A stretch of DNA of 7,627 nt from Actinomycetota bacterium (GTDB lineage: Bacteria > Cyanobacteriota > Vampirovibrionia > Obscuribacterales > Obscuribacteraceae), in the NCBI GenBank assembly GCA_903970355.1, contig CAJCIF010000533.1:1-7627 (forward strand). Reading direction: 5' to 3'. The position numbers and the translations under genes are program-made. The notes beneath the pieces were generated by a model, which did no database searches, was not told where the DNA came from, and worked only from the letters and a program-made list of their open reading frames with translations. Shown piece after piece: positions 1-7,325 of this stretch. How positions within the stretch are numbered: position 1 is the stretch's first letter; each line of letters opens with the position of its first letter.

Positions 1-369
1 CATGTATGCAAGCACCGGATAAATGGCATCTACCTGTTCCATGAGTTTCGATGCGAATAGCATTTCTTCCAGACGACTGGCTGCCGTAGTAATTATTGTG
101 AAAAGGAAGGCTTTATAGATGGCAGAATAAAGAACCGGTTGATTGCGCAACGCATTGAGTATGGGAAGTTTCTGGGCAAGAAAAACAATTTTTCCCAGTG
201 CTAACGAAGTAATTAGCGCTTGCGTATAGCCATGAAGGAAATTGTTTACACTAGCTTGAATCAGAATCAGCGACTTGAATGTTGCCAATACCGAAAAACT
301 TACGAACAAATAGACGATGATGCCGAAAATTTCTCTGAGTTCGCTCAAGACGTGCTGTTTATTAATCAT
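1..369 (-). CDS. Small polytopic membrane protein, function unknown (partial, cut by left edge)
   Basis: The first 123 residues of a membrane protein lie on the minus strand; the C-terminus is outside the window. Three hydrophobic stretches are visible, at about residues 16-38, 49-69 and 79-98. They are separated by short polar loops, followed by a charged segment (SRLEEMLF) and another apolar stretch. The FKSLILIQ segment after the first helix resembles, from memory, a widespread family of small uncharacterised bacterial membrane proteins; I cannot name a function. I chose the ATG at 369. An in-frame ATG at 393 would add eight residues, and neither start has a clear Shine-Dalgarno sequence. 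The gene follows the MFS transporter stop by 66-90 bases on the same strand, so the two could share a transcript. The reading frame is certain; the start and function are not. Confidence 0.72.
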   Translation of the reverse strand, partial: MINKQHVLSELREIFGIIVYLFVSFSVLATFKSLILIQASVNNFLHGYTQALITSLALGKIVFLAQKLPILNALRNQPVLYSAIYKAFLFTIITTAASRLEEMLFASKLMEQVDAIYPVLAYM

Positions 370-459
370 GGTGCGAGTATAACTAATTGGCATCTGAATT
401 GGCGTAGGCAGCCATTCATAATAGTTCGCCTGGAGATTCGTCTGGGACTGGCGTGAATC

Positions 460-1755
460 TTAAACTTGCGCTTTGTCGCTTGCCAGTGGGTCAGCCTGCC
501 AGGAAGATTCCAGAGTTAGATAGTTTTCTCTTTCAGGTATCAACCAGGCTACGGCAAAGCCAACTACATTTACGAGCGCTATGACACTGCCGGCAAGTGG
601 GTACAGACCGTGGCAAGCCGCAATAATTTGGCCGCCTAAAAGTGCAGCAAGAGCCGCGAAAGTTCTGCCCGTTTGGATGCTGATACCAAATGCAGTGCCA
701 CGGATGCGCGCTGGGAATAATTCCGGCACTATGGTGTACATGTAGAGAAATGGCATACCGGCAAAGAATCCTGCAAAGTATGCAAGCACAATTAAAAGCG
801 GACCGTATTGTTTGACGCAGAGAAACATGAGGAGATCGAAGAGAAGCGAACCAGCAAATGCCATGGCGAAAGCGCGCCTTCTGCCTATTACCGGTACGAA
901 ACGCAGAGCGCCAATAGCAGCGGTAATCGATCCTATGTACATAGAGATAGAGACAATCGAACGCTCTTGCACGGCTAAACCACCTACAAGCTGGTTGATC
1001 CAGGCTGGCACCCAGGATAGAACCGCCCACCAATTGACGATTGCGGTACTGGCGATCGCTAGAATAATCAGTGATTTTTTGAGGTGCACGGACAGAATTA
1101 GTCGAACTGGTTCGAGTGTTCCTTGTTTCTCCATTCGAGGTTCGCTGTCCACTAAACGAAAACGCAGGTAAACAGCCAACAAAGCTGGTGCCAATCCGCA
1201 CAAAAAGACATAGCGCCAACCAAGGTTGCCGAGAAAGGAATTGGCAACAGCGCTAAACATATAACCAGCGCAAATAGATGCATTCATAAACCCAAGGGCG
1301 CGATAGCGACCGGCGCCATCGAAATACTCAGAGAGGAAAATGGCTCCAGCACCCATTTCACCGCCTATGCCCAATCCAACCAGAAAACGATAGAAAGCCA
1401 TCTCTTGCCAGGTATGGCTGATAGCGCACAAACCGGTGCTTAAAGCATAGAGAAGTATGGTGAAGGTCATTATGCGCACTCGTCCAAATCGGTCCGATAG
1501 TGCGCCAAACAGGATGGCTCCCAGGGCCCAACCCACCATAAACACAGCCAGGACCATTGCGCCAACCGGCCCAACTACTGCGTGAGATTGTGTATGCAGT
1601 AGCTCCGATAGTGCCGGGTAGAGAACGAGCACATATATCGAAGCGTCGAAACCATCGAAGAAGCCACCGAGACAACTCGAAAGAAGGGCGCTCGTTCTGC
1701 CGGCTGATTTAGCACGGCGCGGCGGATTGCTGTTTAGCTTGGGGAGCACGTTCAT
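460..1755 (-). CDS. MFS transporter, sugar/organic-acid:H+ symporter-like, 12 helices
   Basis: A 431-residue major facilitator superfamily permease of the inner membrane, of normal family length. A short basic N-terminus leads into TM1 with FFDGFDASIYVL (residues 32-43), the D-x-x-D arrangement seen in aromatic-acid and sugar/SLC22-type symporters. The loop 2-3 signature GALSDRFGRVR lies at 84-94. RFLVGLGIGGE at 123-133 is the TM4 motif. The second half carries VIGRRRAF (289-296), the weaker repeat of the loop signature, and PELFPARIRGTAFG at 344-357, typical of the same clade. A central hydrophilic loop at about 200-225 separates two six-helix halves. Family knowledge suggests proton-coupled uptake of a small carboxylate or sugar; the substrate cannot be read from sequence. 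The ATG start is fixed by an in-frame TAA at 1770-1768, although the ribosome binding site is weak. It lies 109 bases after the PDZ gene and in the same direction. Confidence 0.93.
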   Translation of the reverse strand: MNVLPKLNSNPPRRAKSAGRTSALLSSCLGGFFDGFDASIYVLVLYPALSELLHTQSHAVVGPVGAMVLAVFMVGWALGAILFGALSDRFGRVRIMTFTILLYALSTGLCAISHTWQEMAFYRFLVGLGIGGEMGAGAIFLSEYFDGAGRYRALGFMNASICAGYMFSAVANSFLGNLGWRYVFLCGLAPALLAVYLRFRLVDSEPRMEKQGTLEPVRLILSVHLKKSLIILAIASTAIVNWWAVLSWVPAWINQLVGGLAVQERSIVSISMYIGSITAAIGALRFVPVIGRRRAFAMAFAGSLLFDLLMFLCVKQYGPLLIVLAYFAGFFAGMPFLYMYTIVPELFPARIRGTAFGISIQTGRTFAALAALLGGQIIAACHGLYPLAGSVIALVNVVGFAVAWLIPERENYLTLESSWQADPLASDKAQV

Positions 1756-1864
1756 TTGCCGTTCACTTTACAATAGGTTCGGCAGGTTGAATATGATGTT
1801 TTCCGCAACTTCACTAAAGAGCAAATCAGATTAGCGTTTCCGAACGCAATTTCCGCTTAACAAA

Positions 1865-2473
1865 CTATTCAGTAGTGATGGAGTGTGCACCTAAATTCAG
1901 CATGGACTGTGCTTGTGGCTGGAAGAACGTAATAGGTTGGCGCTTGCAGGGCAAGGTTTGAACCGTTCCTTCATGCGAATAGGTAACCTGAGCAATTGTG
2001 CCGGCGTTGCCATAGTTTGAGCCGCTCGTGGCACTTTCAATCGGTGTCATGCCGTTGATTGCCAAAATCCGGTCTCCTGGAATAACTTTGCCGTTTAAAT
2101 CCGATGCCGGATCAACTGCCTTCACAACACCAGTTGGATAAGCGAACCAAACGCCAATTGCACTTAGTTGCTGTGCAGCACCACCTTGAAGCGGCTGGCG
2201 GCCATTTCCTTCCAGGGCTCGCTGCTTCATTAAAGCAACGAATTCGCTAAGCGGAACACGCATTTTTGACTGATTGATGTAGATTCGAACGCCACGAATG
2301 CCAGCGCCAATATCATCAGCATCTACTGAGGGCGTACCTGGTTCCAATGTTGTTTGGGCATTCTCTTCGGTTGCTGCCGCTTCTGTTGAGATTTGGCCGT
2401 TGAGAGTTTCAGCCAGAACCGGTGTGGACATCATGGCAGACGCTATCAAAGCAAATACAAATAACTTAGACAT
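1865..2473 (-). CDS. Secreted protein with a single PDZ domain
   Basis: A 202-residue exported protein. Residues 1-21 form a Sec signal peptide (MSKLF, hydrophobic core, then PVLA before Glu22), predicting cleavage after Ala21. A low-complexity Thr/Glu/Ala linker runs to about 55. RGVRIYINQSKMRVPLSEF follows, and then a PDZ-like domain at about 104-178: IGVWFAYPTGVVKAVDPAS, followed by GKVIPGDRILAINGMTP, the hallmark PGD-x-I/L-x-x-I/V-N-G turn. No protease domain is attached, so it is more likely a periplasmic binding or adaptor protein than a DegP/CtpA-type enzyme. The ATG start has a good AAGGGG ribosome binding site and an in-frame stop seven codons or fewer upstream. It is 130 bases downstream of the TPR gene, also exported, so the pair may act in the same compartment; that is inference. 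The ligand is unknown. Confidence 0.85.
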   Translation of the reverse strand: MSKLFVFALIASAMMSTPVLAETLNGQISTEAAATEENAQTTLEPGTPSVDADDIGAGIRGVRIYINQSKMRVPLSEFVALMKQRALEGNGRQPLQGGAAQQLSAIGVWFAYPTGVVKAVDPASDLNGKVIPGDRILAINGMTPIESATSGSNYGNAGTIAQVTYSHEGTVQTLPCKRQPITFFQPQAQSMLNLGAHSITTE

Positions 2474-2480
2474 TTCAATT

Positions 2481-2486
2481 CCCCTT
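2481..2486 (-). promoter_or_regulatory. Ribosome binding site of the PDZ-protein gene
   Basis: On the minus strand CAAGGGG precedes the ATG at 2473 with a seven-base A/T-rich spacer. An in-frame TAA lies just upstream of it, and no other start codon intervenes, so this site fixes the start of the PDZ gene. Confidence 0.75.
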
Positions 2487-2603
2487 GCTTACCGCAAAAA
2501 CTGCTTGCAAACTCTCTACGGCAGCTATTCGAAAATTAGGAGGTGCACCGCGAACATTTCTACGGTAATCCGCCCAATGTGCAGGAGTTGTGAATGTCTT
2601 AAC

Positions 2604-3725
2604 TTAGAACTGCTGTTTCTCTGATGTATCGGTTGCGCCTGTGCTGTGGACATCAACGAGGTCTGTGTCATTAATATATCGATTGGCAAACTTCGTGCCC
2701 GGCATAAACTGAATGTCCTTGGGCAAAAGAGGATCGGCAAATTGAGCGCGTACGATATCCTCATGAGCCAGAACTGCTTGCCCTTGTTTTTGCTCTAAAA
2801 AAGCGCGCATCAGGTATGAATTGGCCTGGTTCGGATTAATGGATATGGCATGGTTGACATCTTCCAGCGCGGCACCGTCGCTGCCTAGCTGTTCATAAGC
2901 TTTAGCTCTATGGTAGTAGAGATCGGCATTGTCGTCGTCCAAATTGATCGCGGCGCTGTAATCTCGTACGGACTGATCGGCATTTTTCAGTTTGAAAAAG
3001 GCTTGCCCTCTCAATTTGAGAGCGGTCTGATTTTTCGGGTCTAGTTCAAGAGCTTTGTTGAAATCGTTCAAGGCATCCTGAGGTTTGGTTAAACCACTGT
3101 AGGCGTTGCCGCGATTGATGTAAGCCAATGGATCTTTTGGATCAATGTCTATTGCTGCAGTAAGATCGGCGACAGCTTGTCCGGCCTTTCCTGTTGCTAC
3201 GAGAGCGGAAGCGCGCTTCAAAAGAGCATTTACGTTTTTAGGATCTGCTTCAAGCGCTTTGCTGTAACTGTCGATAGCGCGATCATTGGCGCCCATATCC
3301 TTGTAGACATCGCCTGCCATGTTATAGCCGTGCGCATAGTGCGGATCTATAAGGACAGACTTTTCGAAATCAGCAAGGGCAAGACTGCGTTGTCCCATCT
3401 TTGCGTAAACAGTGCCTCGCCATCCATAGGCATCAGCATTGTTTGGTTGACTCGCGATCATGTCTGAAAAATCTTTGAGGGCAAGCTGGTTGCTCCCCAT
3501 TTTCAATAATGCTTGTCCACGTTTTAAATAGACAAGAGGATACGTCTTGCTGGAATCTATGGCGAGGTCAAATTGCTGGACGGCAGCATTGTAATTGCCT
3601 GCCTTCATTAGCTCACAGCCGCGATCATACGGGCTCAAATCTGCAAATGAAGGGGATGTCGAGAAGGAAATAAGAACGGTTGCCAGAGCTGTCTTTAAGA
3701 AAACGGAACTGCAAAGTCTCGTCAT
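2604..3725 (-). CDS. Exported TPR-repeat protein (about nine tandem TPR units)
   Basis: A 373-residue protein built almost entirely of tetratricopeptide repeats. Residues 1-28 are a Sec signal peptide ending SPSFA before Asp29, so the repeats should be outside the cytoplasm. A first, slightly short unit covers about 31-62. Eight regular 34-residue units follow, at 63-96, 97-130, 131-164, 165-198, 199-232, 233-266, 267-300 and 301-334, each with the W/L-G-Y-A-F-A-P pattern (for example AYINRGNAYS...ALELDPKN). A non-repeat tail of about 39 residues ends in EKQQF. TPR superhelices are protein-protein docking surfaces; no catalytic residues are expected or seen. The start is firm: an in-frame TAA lies two codons upstream and GAGGT serves as a ribosome binding site about ten bases away. 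It is followed by the PDZ gene and preceded by the His-rich peptide gene. The binding partner is unknown. Confidence 0.92.
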   Translation of the reverse strand: MTRLCSSVFLKTALATVLISFSTSPSFADLSPYDRGCELMKAGNYNAAVQQFDLAIDSSKTYPLVYLKRGQALLKMGSNQLALKDFSDMIASQPNNADAYGWRGTVYAKMGQRSLALADFEKSVLIDPHYAHGYNMAGDVYKDMGANDRAIDSYSKALEADPKNVNALLKRASALVATGKAGQAVADLTAAIDIDPKDPLAYINRGNAYSGLTKPQDALNDFNKALELDPKNQTALKLRGQAFFKLKNADQSVRDYSAAINLDDDNADLYYHRAKAYEQLGSDGAALEDVNHAISINPNQANSYLMRAFLEQKQGQAVLAHEDIVRAQFADPLLPKDIQFMPGTKFANRYINDTDLVDVHSTGATDTSEKQQF

Positions 3726-3757
3726 TGGTTATTCAACCTCATGGATTCAAGCAGTAC

Positions 3758-3763
3758 ATTATA
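3758..3763 (-). promoter_or_regulatory. Probable -10 element (TATAAT) of the TPR gene
   Basis: A perfect TATAAT on the minus strand would place transcription start near 3751, giving a leader of about 25 bases that includes the GAGGT ribosome binding site. The hexamer 16-18 bases upstream does not resemble TTGACA, so the promoter may be weak or activator-dependent. It could also be secondary to transcription coming from the His-rich peptide gene upstream. Confidence 0.5.
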
Positions 3764-3805
3764 CGGCGGAATCGCAGCAGTTTCGGATTTCCTTAAAGTA
3801 ACAAG

Positions 3806-3829
3806 CGTCGCCCCCGGTGCAGAACGACG
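3806..3829 (-). terminator. Possible weak terminator or attenuator hairpin after the His-rich peptide gene
   Basis: Read on the minus strand, CGTCGTTC and GGGCGACG form an eight-pair stem (two of them G-T wobble) around an eight-base loop. CTTGTTACTTT follows, which is T-rich but broken. It lies between the small His-rich gene and the TATAAT of the TPR gene. As a Rho-independent terminator it is weak and may only attenuate read-through. Confidence 0.3.
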
Positions 3830-3867
3830 TTTATTACGTTTTTATCGCAGCATACATCCGGTAATAA

Positions 3868-3987
3868 TTACCAGAAGTAGCGGTGATGATGATGATGGTA
3901 GCGGTAGCAATGAGCCGAAGCCATTGTGGGAACCAAACCGATCATCATTAGTGCCATTGCCAGCGATACTATTCTCATGCTTTTCAT
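3868..3987 (-). CDS. Small secreted His-rich peptide (39 aa), undescribed
   Basis: A 39-codon gene with all the parts of a real one. MKSMR gives a positive N-terminus, and IVSLAMALMMIGLVP is a hydrophobic core. TMASA is a textbook signal peptidase I site, predicting cleavage after Ala25. The mature product would be only 14 residues: HCYRYHHHHHRYFW, with six His, one Cys, three Tyr, one Phe and a terminal Trp, then TAA. Such a composition suggests binding of Zn, Cu or Ni in the periplasm or at the surface, but this is inference. GGAGAGGA sits eight bases before the ATG. The gene lies 142 bases upstream of the exported TPR gene on the same strand. It is overlain by longer frames on both strands that lack these signals. 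Alternatives are a leader peptide affecting the downstream gene, or a chance frame; the combination of signal peptide and ribosome site argues against chance. Confidence 0.68.
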   Translation of the reverse strand: MKSMRIVSLAMALMMIGLVPTMASAHCYRYHHHHHRYFW

Positions 3988-3995
3988 TTTCGTTA

Positions 3996-4003
3996 TCCTC
4001 TCC
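3996..4003 (-). promoter_or_regulatory. Ribosome binding site of the His-rich peptide gene
   Basis: GGAGAGGA on the minus strand, separated by the eight bases TAACGAAA from the ATG at 3987. This is the best-looking ribosome binding site in the divergent intergenic region and is the main reason for preferring this short frame over the longer overlapping ones. Confidence 0.65.
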
Positions 4004-4075
4004 GAACCGACAATTACAATTTAGCTTTTCAATGTGGAGGAGATGTGGATTTTTTGGACGCTGATTCCGAACAAA

Positions 4076-4081
4076 TATAGT
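4076..4081 (+). promoter_or_regulatory. Candidate -10 element for the GT-C-like gene pair
   Basis: TATAGT lies about 84 bases before the start codon at 4165. The region 16-18 bases upstream (around TTTGGA/TTGGAC) matches TTGACA only at about half the positions. On the other strand the overlapping hexamer reads TATATT (4080-4075), so the same spot could serve divergent transcription toward the His-rich gene. This is the best candidate in the 177-base stretch 3988-4164, but it is not strong. Confidence 0.25.
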
Positions 4082-4164
4082 CCGGTAATAGCCTGCTGCC
4101 GGGGCATTTTTGGTACGATTGACTGGCGAATTCATCCAGTGAAAAACAACTTGTTGACAATGAT

Positions 4165-5757
4165 ATGGATCAGATAGATCGCACTTTACCTTCCGCTAAC
4201 AAGCTCTGGTCCATTCTTTCAATTGCAGTTGTGCTTTTGCTTTTTTACCTTCTTGCAGTTCGGATTGGTGTTGTTTGTTTTACTTATGGATTTAACGGAG
4301 ATTGTTGCTGGCTTTTGCGCACTGGCAAGATAATTTGCGACACCGGCAGTCTGCCTTTGCAAGATCCCTTTTCCTTTGCACTCGAGTATGCGCGTCAGCA
4401 TGGCGATCCTCGGCCATACACTGTTTATCAATGGCTTTCGGAAGTGATTTTCTATCAGGCTTACCGCTGCTTCAGCTTGGTGCAGATTGTTGCCCTGGCT
4501 TCTGTTATTTACGTTCTGTCGTTCATAACCATTCCGGTGCGATCGTGTTTGCGGTTCAATGTTTCTCGCCCCTGGCTATTTAGTCTCATTATTCTTGCAG
4601 GGCTTACTTCGAATCTTCGCAACTTTGTACGCCCTGAAGTTTTCACTTATTTTATTACCGCATTATTGATGTATCTCCTTCAATCAATGCGGTTGAAGTA
4701 TGACGAAGGCACCCCAACCAACATTGGCTGGCGAACAATCGGCGTGATGGTCGTTTTACTAGTTCTTTCTTGTAACTTACATATAACTTTTGTTGTTCAT
4801 CTGCTGATTTTATTTTGGTATTCGCTTGTTTTTTTGGCTGAAGACCTAATTCACAAAAGGGAAATATCAGCAGTATCAAAGACTGTTTTGCTCGGCGCGC
4901 TTTTCTCGACAGCAGCTACTATCATAAACCCCTACGGTATTCGACTCTGGTTTGCTGTGCCCCAAATTTTGTTCTCACCCATGGCACCGTATGTGGTTGA
5001 GATGCAAAAAATTTCAATGTCTTTACTTGTATCTGAGCCTATTTTTCTCGCCTACGCAGCTTTGTTGATTATGACTTATCTCTCGATCGCTATCTCTATA
5101 ATGCTAAAACCGGAAGAAGCGCTTCGAAACTTCAGATCGCCGCTTCGACTATCGTCACTTTTATTCATTTTTATCTGCACTGTTCTCGGTTTTCATGCAG
5201 TCCGGTATACGGTCATTGGTTCTATGCTAATTGTCTTCGAACTTACTTCCTTAATTGCGTCAAGGCAGAAAGTTTCTGAGCAAGATAATGGTGAACAGTT
5301 CTGGAAACGGAAATATTCATTCCTCGCACTAGAAGTTGCTGTATCGTTATTTGCTGCTTTGGGAGCGGCGTACTGGTCCTTCGGCAGGCCTCAACTTGTA
5401 ATTCCCACAGGACATGTCGATTTCATTCCGCCATTTAAAGGTGTTGGGTATTTGCTAGAACACTATGATGGTGGACACTTATTTACCGACAACGAAGTCG
5501 CTGGCATGTGTGAGCTCTACTTGCCAAAATGCTCAATTTTTGTCGACACCAGATTCGATGGCTATGACACCTTGATATACGGAGATTACCTCAAGATATT
5601 ACTTGCGAAACCCAATTGGAAAGAAATTTTGAATGGCTACAAAGTTGAGTGGGTGTTAGCCAGGCGAAAGCAGCCAATTGCTGATGCATTGCAAAGCCAA
5701 CCGGACTGGAAAATTGTTTATGAAGACCGTTTATGTGTCATTTTCCGTAAGATATGA
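4165..5757 (+). CDS. GT-C-type glycosyltransferase-like polytopic membrane protein, copy 1
   Basis: A 530-residue integral membrane protein with about 10-11 helices. TM1 spans about 15-35, and the rest lie between about 107 and 403. A soluble, probably extracytoplasmic, C-terminal domain covers about 405-530. The first loop has GDCCWLLRTG (45-54) and LPLQDPFS (63-70), matching the D-x-x-W-L-L-R-x-G...LP..DPFS pattern of uncharacterised GT-C-like proteins. RPEVFTYF (156-163) and NPYG (255-258) are further family marks. The tail VDTRFDGYD...WKEILNGYKVEWVL...W-K-I-V-Y-E-D matches the C-terminal domain of the same family as I remember it. Asp46 is the candidate catalytic acid, by analogy with GT-C enzymes, which transfer sugars from lipid-phosphate donors; donor and acceptor are unknown. 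The start has no clear ribosome binding site, but the alignment with copy 2 supports it to within six residues. The stop overlaps the next start. Confidence 0.82.
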   Translation: MDQIDRTLPSANKLWSILSIAVVLLLFYLLAVRIGVVCFTYGFNGDCCWLLRTGKIICDTGSLPLQDPFSFALEYARQHGDPRPYTVYQWLSEVIFYQAYRCFSLVQIVALASVIYVLSFITIPVRSCLRFNVSRPWLFSLIILAGLTSNLRNFVRPEVFTYFITALLMYLLQSMRLKYDEGTPTNIGWRTIGVMVVLLVLSCNLHITFVVHLLILFWYSLVFLAEDLIHKREISAVSKTVLLGALFSTAATIINPYGIRLWFAVPQILFSPMAPYVVEMQKISMSLLVSEPIFLAYAALLIMTYLSIAISIMLKPEEALRNFRSPLRLSSLLFIFICTVLGFHAVRYTVIGSMLIVFELTSLIASRQKVSEQDNGEQFWKRKYSFLALEVAVSLFAALGAAYWSFGRPQLVIPTGHVDFIPPFKGVGYLLEHYDGGHLFTDNEVAGMCELYLPKCSIFVDTRFDGYDTLIYGDYLKILLAKPNWKEILNGYKVEWVLARRKQPIADALQSQPDWKIVYEDRLCVIFRKI

Positions 5758-7325
5758 ATTCTGCAACTAATAAGCTCTGGTCTGTTCTTTCAATTGTGGT
5801 TGTGCTACTGCTTTTTTATTTTCTGGCGGTACGAATTGGAGTTGTTTGCGCTCTTTATGGTTTTAATCCGGACTGCTGCTGGTTGTTGCGCACCGGGCAG
5901 ATAATTTGTGACACGGGCAGGCTGCCTGAGCAAGACCCTTTCTCATATGCACTTGCTTTTGCTCGCCAGCAAGGTGATCCTCAGCCATATATCATTTATC
6001 AATGGCTTTCGGAAGTGATATTTTTTCGTGCCTACCTGCTCTTCAATCTGGTGCAGCTAGCAGCGCTGGCGGCTGTTATTTACGCGTTGTCGTTCGTCGT
6101 AATTCCGCTGCGTTCTTGTCTGCGCTTCGATGTTGCTCGCCCCTGGCTATTTGGCCTTGTTATTCTGGAAGGACTAACTTCGAACCTTCGCAATTTCATA
6201 CGGCCGGAAGTATTCACTTATTTGATGACCGCCCTTTTGTTGTCCATCCTTCAATCATTGCGGTTAAAGTACGCGGATGGAACGCACACCCATATTGGCT
6301 GGCGAACTATTGGTGCATGCATTGTTTTACTGGTTCTTTCTTGCAACATCCACATCACTTTTATTGTTCACCTGCTTATCTTGTTTTGGTATTCGCTTGC
6401 TTTTCTAGCTGAAGATCTAGTTCGCAAAAAGGATCTTTCAGCCGTCACGAAAACCGTGTTGCTTGGAACATTTCTCTCTACTGTAGCCACTCTCATTAAC
6501 CCTTACGGTATTCGACTTTGGCTCTCTGTACCTTCAATTTTATACTCTCCGCTTGCACCGAATGTTGTTGAGATGCAAGAGCTCTCTATGCCCTTAGTTG
6601 TTACTGATGTTCTTTACTTTCCTTATATAGCGCTTCTCATAATGACTTATCTTTCCATCATTCTTTATCCGATGTTAAAGCCGGAAGAGGGGCGACTAAA
6701 CTTAAGATCTCCGCTCAGGCTCTCATCATTTTTGCTAATTGTTATTTGCAGTGTTTTCGGTTTTCATAGAATCCGGTACACAGTGATTGGCTCGATGTTT
6801 ATCGTGTTTGAACTCACAAACTTACTTGCTTCAAAGCAGGTTGCTATCGAGAAACGCAAAGGCGAGTTTTTTTGGAACAAAAAATATTCATTGGTTGCGC
6901 TCGAAATAGCCATTGCAATTTTCGCTTGTTTTGGAGCGTATTATGCAGCTAGCAAAACGAATCAGCTGGCAATTCCCACAGCTCGTCGCGATTTCAACCC
7001 ACCCTTCCAGGGAATTAAATACCTATTGAAAAACTATGATGGTGGGCGCTTGTTTGCAGATCACGAAGTCTCAGACATGTGCGAACTCTACTTGCAAAAG
7101 TGCTCGATTTTTCAAGACACCAGATACGATGGTTACGACAAAATCATAACAAGCGATTACGTCAGGCTTTTAATGGCGGAAGCTCACTGGAAGGAAGTTT
7201 TGAACGGCTACAAAATTGAGTGGGTTTTTGCAATGAAAAATCAGCCAATTGCCAGAGCATTGCCAAGTATACCGGGATGGAAGATTGTGTACGAAGACCC
7301 TGTCAGCGTCATCTTTCATAAAATA
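4183..7325 (+). repeat. Tandem gene duplication: two gapless paralogues
   Basis: Codons 7-530 of the first gene (4183-5754) align with codons 1-524 of the second (5754-7325) without any insertion or deletion. A hand count gives about 354 identities in 524 residues, about 68%. Divergence is spread over the length; it is highest near residues 287-296 and 367-376 of copy 1 and lowest in the loop and helix motifs. A 25-base stretch encoding YQWLSEVI is identical (4424-4448 and 5995-6019). This is a tandem duplication by descent, not a mobile repeat. Confidence 0.9.

Noticed and set aside
220..456. 78-codon plus-strand frame antisense to the left-edge membrane protein
   Set aside because: It is the shadow of the minus-strand gene, which shows clear transmembrane segments; the plus-strand reading does not look like a protein.
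533..1219. 228-codon minus-strand frame inside the MFS gene
   Set aside because: It is an alternative frame of the transporter. Its Arg/Ser/Cys-rich composition is typical of a shadow, while the transporter frame carries all the family motifs.
1834..1847. Five-base-pair hairpin GCGTT/AACGC between the PDZ and MFS genes as a terminator
   Set aside because: The stem is too short and no T-run follows on the minus strand.
3881..3897. Run of GATGAT-like triplets as a microsatellite
   Set aside because: It is simply the complement of five His codons in the small gene; five triplets are too few to call a functional repeat.
3741..4064. 107-codon plus-strand frame antisense to the His-rich gene
   Set aside because: Its Asp run is the reverse complement of the His codons, there is no ribosome site, and the composition is not protein-like.
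3842..4135. 97-codon minus-strand frame covering the His-rich peptide gene
   Set aside because: It has no ribosome site and no recognisable domain. It overlaps the small gene that has a ribosome site and signal peptide, and its Ser/Leu/Pro-rich C-terminus is the shifted reading of the His codons.
4043..4177. 44-residue plus-strand frame beginning at an ATG right after GGAGGAG
   Set aside because: The purine-rich motif abuts the ATG with no spacer, so it cannot work as a normal ribosome site, and the peptide has no recognisable feature.
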